The translations under genes were made by a program, and so were the position numbers. Below, piece by piece: positions 60,100 through 64,000 of a stretch of DNA of 64,000 nt; positions within the stretch are counted from its first letter, which is position 1, and each line of letters begins with the position of its first letter. The DNA lies in NCBI GenBank assembly GCA_015660995.1, contig JACTUC010000004.1:54192-118191 (forward strand). Direction: 5' to 3'. The notes beneath the pieces were generated by a model that made no database searches, was not told the origin of the DNA, and worked only from the letters and a program-made list of their open reading frames with translations. The DNA comes from Candidatus Methanomethylicaceae archaeon (lineage in GTDB: Archaea > Thermoproteota > Methanomethylicia > Methanomethylicales > Methanomethylicaceae).

Positions 60100-60654
60100 C
60101 TACTTCACCAAAATATCCTCTATCGCTGCCATCCTCTCAGACCACTTCTGCTTCACGTCCGTGATGGCTTCGCCTACCTTTGCAAGCCCCGTCTGGACCG
60201 AGGCAGGCGCAGATGCATCAAAAGTGAGGCTTGAAGGGGCGGTCATCTGCTGCAACTGCACCGCAGCGCTGACAAAATTATAATCATACTCGTACATCTT
60301 GTTGAGCCGCTCTTCATTGATGCTTATTGTCGCGACGAAACCCGAGTACCCCTGCTGGGCATGCCTCACTTGACCGCTCAGCTGCTGCACCTGGGAGATC
60401 AGTGAGCCTACTGACGTCAGGTTTGTGTAATCGCCTGCGGTTACCATCTGCTTCCTCACGCCCTCAAGGTTTCCCTTGGCCTGGTTGAGCTTGTCCGCAA
60501 CCTGGTTGCGAAGAAGGTTGTCGGAGACCCTGATGTCTTCCCTGGTCCTGTAGCCCCTGAGACCGGGGATAAGAAGCTCGAGCTTCTTCTGAAAACCCCT
60601 GCTTGCATCAACCTCTTTCCTTATGTCTGGATTATCATTGGACAATTTGATCAT
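60100..60654 (-). CDS. Coiled-coil partner of the SPFH protein
   Basis: 184 residues. The conserved-looking PGLRGYRTREDIRVSDNLLRNQVADKL near residue 30 precedes long helices (LNQAKGNLEGVRKQM; VGEAITDVKQKWSERMAAIEDIL). Similar PGL-x-GY-x-x-RE proteins sit beside SPFH/zinc-ribbon genes in bacteria, as far as I recall. It ends 10 bp before the SPFH start, so the three form one operon. No enzymatic motif. Confidence 0.62.
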   Translation of the reverse strand: MIKLSNDNPDIRKEVDASRGFQKKLELLIPGLRGYRTREDIRVSDNLLRNQVADKLNQAKGNLEGVRKQMVTAGDYTNLTSVGSLISQVQQLSGQVRHAQQGYSGFVATISINEERLNKMYEYDYNFVSAAVQLQQMTAPSSLTFDASAPASVQTGLAKVGEAITDVKQKWSERMAAIEDILVK

Positions 60655-60858
60655 CTATAACTCTTTTTTCTTTTTTCACTGATAAATTGTTTCTTTAGTT
60701 AATCATGCGAGGTCATCCTATATTCTTTTCTTTTGCATGATCCTGGCACTGCATCCGAGTGGTTTGTGGAAAAGGCAGGCTGAAGTCTACCAAGCTGATG
60801 AGCACCATGATGCGCTTTTGGGTACGGTTTAAAACATCGGAGGCATAATGTATTTACG
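60655..60858. promoter_or_regulatory. Divergent spacer between SPFH operon and FAD/Fe-S operon
   Basis: No gene seen. A plus-strand TATA-like GGTTTAAAAC (60825-60834) sits about 30 bp before TTG 60859, implying an almost leaderless message. GGAGG (60839-60843) is 15 bp from that start, too far for a normal ribosome-binding site. Minus-strand A/T tracts at 60661-60695 could hold the SPFH promoter. Confidence 0.4.
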
Positions 60859-62367
60859 TTGAGCCCTTTGGAGAATACACATCTGGAGAAGTTTTACGAA
60901 GAGCTTGCAGAGCTATTGGGAAGAGATGCGGTCTCGAATGATCCTCAACTAGCGAATTCCTACGCCCAGGATGACAGTTTCACTGAGCCGTTATCGCCTG
61001 GATTGGTAGCTTGGCCAAAAAGTACAGCCGACGTGCAAAAGATCATCAAGGTTGCGCTGAAATTCAGCGTCCCGCTCGTTCCCGTGAGTTCCGGCCCCAG
61101 CTCCCGCCAGCATGGGGACACCATCCCCAACAAGACTGAATCTGTGGTTGTTGACCTATCCAGGATGAACAAGATCCTTCGGATCGACCGTATTAACCGA
61201 GTGGTAATGGTCGAGCCGGGTGTAACCTTCTCACAATTACTCACTGAAATGGAGAAGCACGATTTGCGCCTCCTGCAACCTCTCTGCCCGCGCTGGAACA
61301 AATCCGTGCTTACGAGCGCCCTCGAGCGGGAGCCCACACTGATCCCCCGGTACCATTGGGACACATCGGATCCGCTGCTCTGTACCGAGGTGGTATTCGG
61401 GACTGGCGATGTCTTCCGTACGGGCTCGGCCGCTGGCCCCGGCACGGTTGAGGAGCAGCTCGCCTCAGGCGCGGCTCAGAAAAATCCCATGGGCCCCACC
61501 CAGTTCAACCTCTTCCAGACAATTCAGGGTGCGCAGGGGAGCCTCGGCATCGTCACCTGGGCGACGGTTAAGTGCGAGCTGAAGCCCACGCTGCAGAAGA
61601 TATGGTACGCCCAGGCCGACAGTCTTGGCAGCCTCCTCGACTTTGCCCATGAGCTGCTGAAGCTGCGGATTGGCGACGAGTTCTTCCTAATGAGCAAGGT
61701 CGCCTTCGCATCCCTTGCCAAGGAGCGTCCCGAAGAAGTGCGTAGGCTGATGCCAGCAGTCAAGGAGTGGGTCTTCGTTGTCGTGCTGACAGGCCGTGGC
61801 GAATTCGCAGCCGAGAAGGTGGGGTACCTGGAGGCCGATATGGCAGATATTGCTACCAAATGCGCCGTAAGCCTCGAATCGGCAATTGAGGGAGTGGATA
61901 ACAGCCAGCTGATCGCCTCTTTCAGCTCAACCTGTGCGAAGCCCTGGCGGTACCGGTACAAGGGTGCCTGTCAAGAGATCTTCTTTGTCACTACCCTTGA
62001 CCGTGCTCCAGCCTTTGTGGACTATGCGAAGGCAGCGATCTCTGAGAAATGCGGGGGCAAACCAGAGTTCGGGGTATATATCCAGCCGCTTGTCCAAGGG
62101 TGCAACTGCCACCTGGAGTTCGGGCTGTACTACGACCCGCAGAGCGCGGAAGAAGTCACTGCCGCCCGCAGGGCATTTTCATTGCTGAGCCAGGAGTTGC
62201 TTGACAAGGGCGCATTCTTCAGCCGCCCCTACGGCGAGTGGGCGGTGGGAATGTTCGATCGGGTCTCTCCTGAGGGCGTCCAGACGCTCCAGAAGGTGAA
62301 GCGGATCTTCGATCCCAATAGCATCCTCAAGCCAGGCGTCCTCTGTTTCAGGGAGGGATCGCAATGA
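60859..62367 (+). CDS. GlcD-like FAD-binding oxidoreductase subunit
   Basis: 502 residues from TTG 60859. N-terminal PCMH-type FAD domain (VAWPKSTADVQKIIKVALKFSVPLVPVSSGPS, then VVDLSRMNKILRIDRINRVVMVEPGVTFSQLL), QGAQGSLGIVTWATVKCEL, and the C-terminal FAD-oxidase domain ending FDPNSILKPGVLCF. The usual GGGTGLSG loop is changed to SSGPSSRQHGD. It probably oxidises a hydroxyacid and passes electrons to the Fe-S protein whose gene overlaps it by 4 bp. The substrate is not determined. Confidence 0.85.
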   Translation: MSPLENTHLEKFYEELAELLGRDAVSNDPQLANSYAQDDSFTEPLSPGLVAWPKSTADVQKIIKVALKFSVPLVPVSSGPSSRQHGDTIPNKTESVVVDLSRMNKILRIDRINRVVMVEPGVTFSQLLTEMEKHDLRLLQPLCPRWNKSVLTSALEREPTLIPRYHWDTSDPLLCTEVVFGTGDVFRTGSAAGPGTVEEQLASGAAQKNPMGPTQFNLFQTIQGAQGSLGIVTWATVKCELKPTLQKIWYAQADSLGSLLDFAHELLKLRIGDEFFLMSKVAFASLAKERPEEVRRLMPAVKEWVFVVVLTGRGEFAAEKVGYLEADMADIATKCAVSLESAIEGVDNSQLIASFSSTCAKPWRYRYKGACQEIFFVTTLDRAPAFVDYAKAAISEKCGGKPEFGVYIQPLVQGCNCHLEFGLYYDPQSAEEVTAARRAFSLLSQELLDKGAFFSRPYGEWAVGMFDRVSPEGVQTLQKVKRIFDPNSILKPGVLCFREGSQ

Positions 62368-63650
62368 ACACCGGGAATGTCTTGGAAGATTATGAAAAGA
62401 TGGCCGCCAAATGCCTCCGGTGCTCCTTCTGCAAGTTCATTCCACAGGTGGCGATCAAAAGCCAGGAATTTTCAACCACCTGCCCAAGTATCGATCGATA
62501 CAACTTCCACAGCTATTCGGGCGGAGGGCGGCTCGTTATGGCGCTGGCCCTCCTGACTAACCGGCTAGAATTCTCCCCGGATGTCTTGGACGTCATTTAC
62601 AAGTGCACAGCCTGTGGCGGGTGCGACGTGGCCTGCAAGTACTTGAACCGGCTGGAACCCTTGGAAGTGATACAGGCCATCCGAGAGAAGGCCGTGGAAG
62701 TTCATGCCGGACCTATGCCGGCACACCAAGCCTACACACAGCGTGTGCAATCGGCCCATAACCCCTATGGGGAGGACCATAAGAGGCGGTTCGCTTGGCT
62801 GCCGGACGATGTGAAGCTCTCCGACAATGCCTCCGTGGCATACTTCGTGGGATGCACGTCTGCTTACCGCCGGAAGGAGATTGCCATCGCTACTGCGAGG
62901 GTGCTGGGCGCAGCTGGAGTAAAATTCACCATCTTGGGGGAGGAGGAGTTCTGCTGCGGGAGCCCCCTGCTGCGCGTCGGAGATAGGAAAGCCTTCGAAG
63001 AGCTTGCAAGGCACAATATTGAGGCTCTGCAACGGCGGGGCATCAGGCAGGTAGTCATGAACTGTGCAGGGTGTTACTCCATCTTCAAAGTGGAATATCC
63101 CCATGTGCAGAGCTACGGCTTCAGGGTCTACCATACATCGCAGTATTTTGCGCAGCTGCTGAGGAATGGGAAGCTGAAGCTGGCCACGCCGATCCCAAAG
63201 ATCGCGACCTACCATGATCCATGCCACCTGGGACGATGCGCGGAGCCCTACAAAACCTGGAGGGGGATCCAGTTCAAGGTCCTGACATTCATACAACTCG
63301 CTATTCCACCCAAGCCGTTCCTGCGTGGCAACAGGGGTGTTTATGGGCCGCCGCGCGAGGTCATCCGGCAGATCCCCGGGCTGAAACTGGTGGAGATGGA
63401 GCGGAACCAAGAGTACGCCTATTGCTGCGGGGCGGGTGGGGGCGTTAAGGCGGCCTTTCCAGAATTCGCCCTCTACACTGCCAAGAACCGCCTGAGGGAG
63501 GTCAAGAAGACGGGCGCAGAGATACTAGTCTCGGCTTGCCCCTTCTGCTCGACAAACCTTCAGGATGCGATCAGGGAGACAGGCGAGCCTATACAGTATT
63601 TCGACATCAGCGAACTGCTGCTGCAGTCGCTGCCGAAAGGGGGAACCTGA
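62364..63650 (+). CDS. HdrD/GlcF-like Fe-S oxidoreductase with CCG domains
   Basis: 428 residues, ATGA-coupled to the GlcD-like gene. N-terminal ferredoxin-like Cys clusters (CLRCSFCKF, CTACGGCDVACKY). Two CCG domains follow: EFCCGSPLLR with MNCAGCYS, and DPCHLGR ... YAYCCGAGGGVKAAF with ACPFCSTN. CCG domains bind a special [4Fe-4S] centre in HdrB/HdrD. It would link the flavin sites to menaquinone, a heterodisulfide or another acceptor; no membrane anchor is seen. Confidence 0.88.
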   Translation: MNTGNVLEDYEKMAAKCLRCSFCKFIPQVAIKSQEFSTTCPSIDRYNFHSYSGGGRLVMALALLTNRLEFSPDVLDVIYKCTACGGCDVACKYLNRLEPLEVIQAIREKAVEVHAGPMPAHQAYTQRVQSAHNPYGEDHKRRFAWLPDDVKLSDNASVAYFVGCTSAYRRKEIAIATARVLGAAGVKFTILGEEEFCCGSPLLRVGDRKAFEELARHNIEALQRRGIRQVVMNCAGCYSIFKVEYPHVQSYGFRVYHTSQYFAQLLRNGKLKLATPIPKIATYHDPCHLGRCAEPYKTWRGIQFKVLTFIQLAIPPKPFLRGNRGVYGPPREVIRQIPGLKLVEMERNQEYAYCCGAGGGVKAAFPEFALYTAKNRLREVKKTGAEILVSACPFCSTNLQDAIRETGEPIQYFDISELLLQSLPKGGT

Positions 63651-63653
63651 AAA

Positions 63654-64000
63654 GTGCCACTTGAACCAGATGTATATGCTGCTTTCGAGAGCGTCGTCGG
63701 TCTAGAGAACATCTCTGCCTCGCCCTCGATAACCCAAATCTACGCCTTCAACTGGGGCATAGAGCTTTATAACATCCAGATCGGGAAGGATTTTACGCCC
63801 TTTGCGACCGTTCCCGCAGCTGTAATCCTCCCATCGACGACCGAAGAGGTCCAAAAGATAGTGAGGCTGTGTAACCGCTACGATGTCAAATTCAAGGCCC
63901 ACAGCACGGGCTTCGGTCCCTGGAACTCCGTCTCGGTGCCGAGGTCCGTAGTCATGGATCTGCGCCGCATGAACCACATTGTCAAGATCGACGAGAAGAA
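63654..64000 (+). CDS. Second GlcD-like FAD-binding subunit, N-terminal part
   Basis: Starts at GTG 63654, 3 bp after the Fe-S gene, and runs off the window (about 115 residues seen). The FAD-domain pattern TVPAAVILPSTTEEVQKIVRLCNRYDVKFKAHSTG and VVMDLRRMNHIVKID parallels the first flavoprotein, again without the standard GGGT loop. An operon with two different flavoproteins around one Fe-S subunit recalls GlcDEF-type glycolate or lactate oxidoreductases. Confidence 0.82.
   Translation, partial: MPLEPDVYAAFESVVGLENISASPSITQIYAFNWGIELYNIQIGKDFTPFATVPAAVILPSTTEEVQKIVRLCNRYDVKFKAHSTGFGPWNSVSVPRSVVMDLRRMNHIVKIDEK

Noticed and set aside
62565..63410. 281-codon open frame on the minus strand
   Set aside because: It lies wholly inside the Fe-S protein gene, which has all expected cysteine motifs; the reverse frame is a codon-usage shadow without domain features.
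1..64000. CRISPR arrays, rRNA genes, additional IS copies
   Set aside because: No regularly spaced repeat array, no rRNA-like segment and no second transposase or copy of the 51-bp end was seen outside the element.

Overview
The window is a chromosomal segment of an archaeon. Diagnostic genes are the exosome proteins Rrp4/Rrp41/Rrp42, proteasome alpha, SBDS, aEF-2, archaeal ribosomal proteins (S15, S3Ae, L15e, L37Ae), RNase P proteins, Nep1, prefoldin beta and two KEOPS Pcc1-type proteins. Promoters look archaeal (TTTAWA-type TATA boxes). Many starts follow a GGTGA ribosome-binding motif by 5-6 nt, and GTG/TTG starts are common. Gene content and order fit the TACK side of Archaea (Thaum-/Bathy-/Methanomethylicia-like), but I cannot place it more precisely from this sequence.

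Region 1 (1-6802): the 3' end of rdgB/HAM1 is followed by a 6,592-bp mobile element (203-6794). It is bounded by perfect 51-bp terminal inverted repeats and an 8-bp target duplication (CGAATAGC, 195-202 and 6795-6802). It carries a central DDE transposase with SWIM and zinc-ribbon modules. To the left is a BcgI-like restriction-modification pair with a tiny zinc-ribbon protein; to the right is a three-gene TIGR04255-type operon. This cargo-bearing, IS6-like transposon is the most novel object in the window.

Region 2 (6803-33085): conserved information-processing core. It contains rps15 - recJ-like - pcc1 paralogue - rps3ae; a UDP-GlcNAc pathway pair (glmM, GlmU-like); radical SAM, YchF and SerA; then L15e, the COG1325 protein and Pop5. 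A Re-citrate-synthase-like gene and a 4xCBS protein interrupt before the exosome/proteasome superoperon (psmA, SBDS, rrp4, rrp41, rrp42, L37Ae, Brix/Imp4, pcc1, prefoldin beta, DUF3194, DHH phosphoesterase). An ECF transporter module without an S subunit, hexulose-phosphate isomerase, aEF-2 and tRNA-Gly(CCC) follow.

Region 3 (33086-60858): mixed metabolic and accessory genes, with Nep1 and RNase P Rpr2 near its start. It includes a QW-repeat toroid protein, glycerate kinase, DUF1638, PAP2 phosphatase, and a DtxR/MntR regulator with two clear palindromic operators beside a divergent NRAMP transporter. Further on are an MFS exporter, UspA, GTP-type PEPCK, a TRAM RNA chaperone, several zinc-ribbon proteins, an aKMT-like methyltransferase with a membrane anchor, methylglyoxal synthase, a QueG-like Fe-S protein and an SPFH/zinc-ribbon/coiled-coil trio.

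Region 4 (60859-64000): an operon of a GlcD-like flavoprotein, an HdrD/GlcF-like CCG-domain Fe-S protein and a second GlcD-like flavoprotein cut by the window end, suggesting an anaerobic hydroxyacid oxidoreductase complex.
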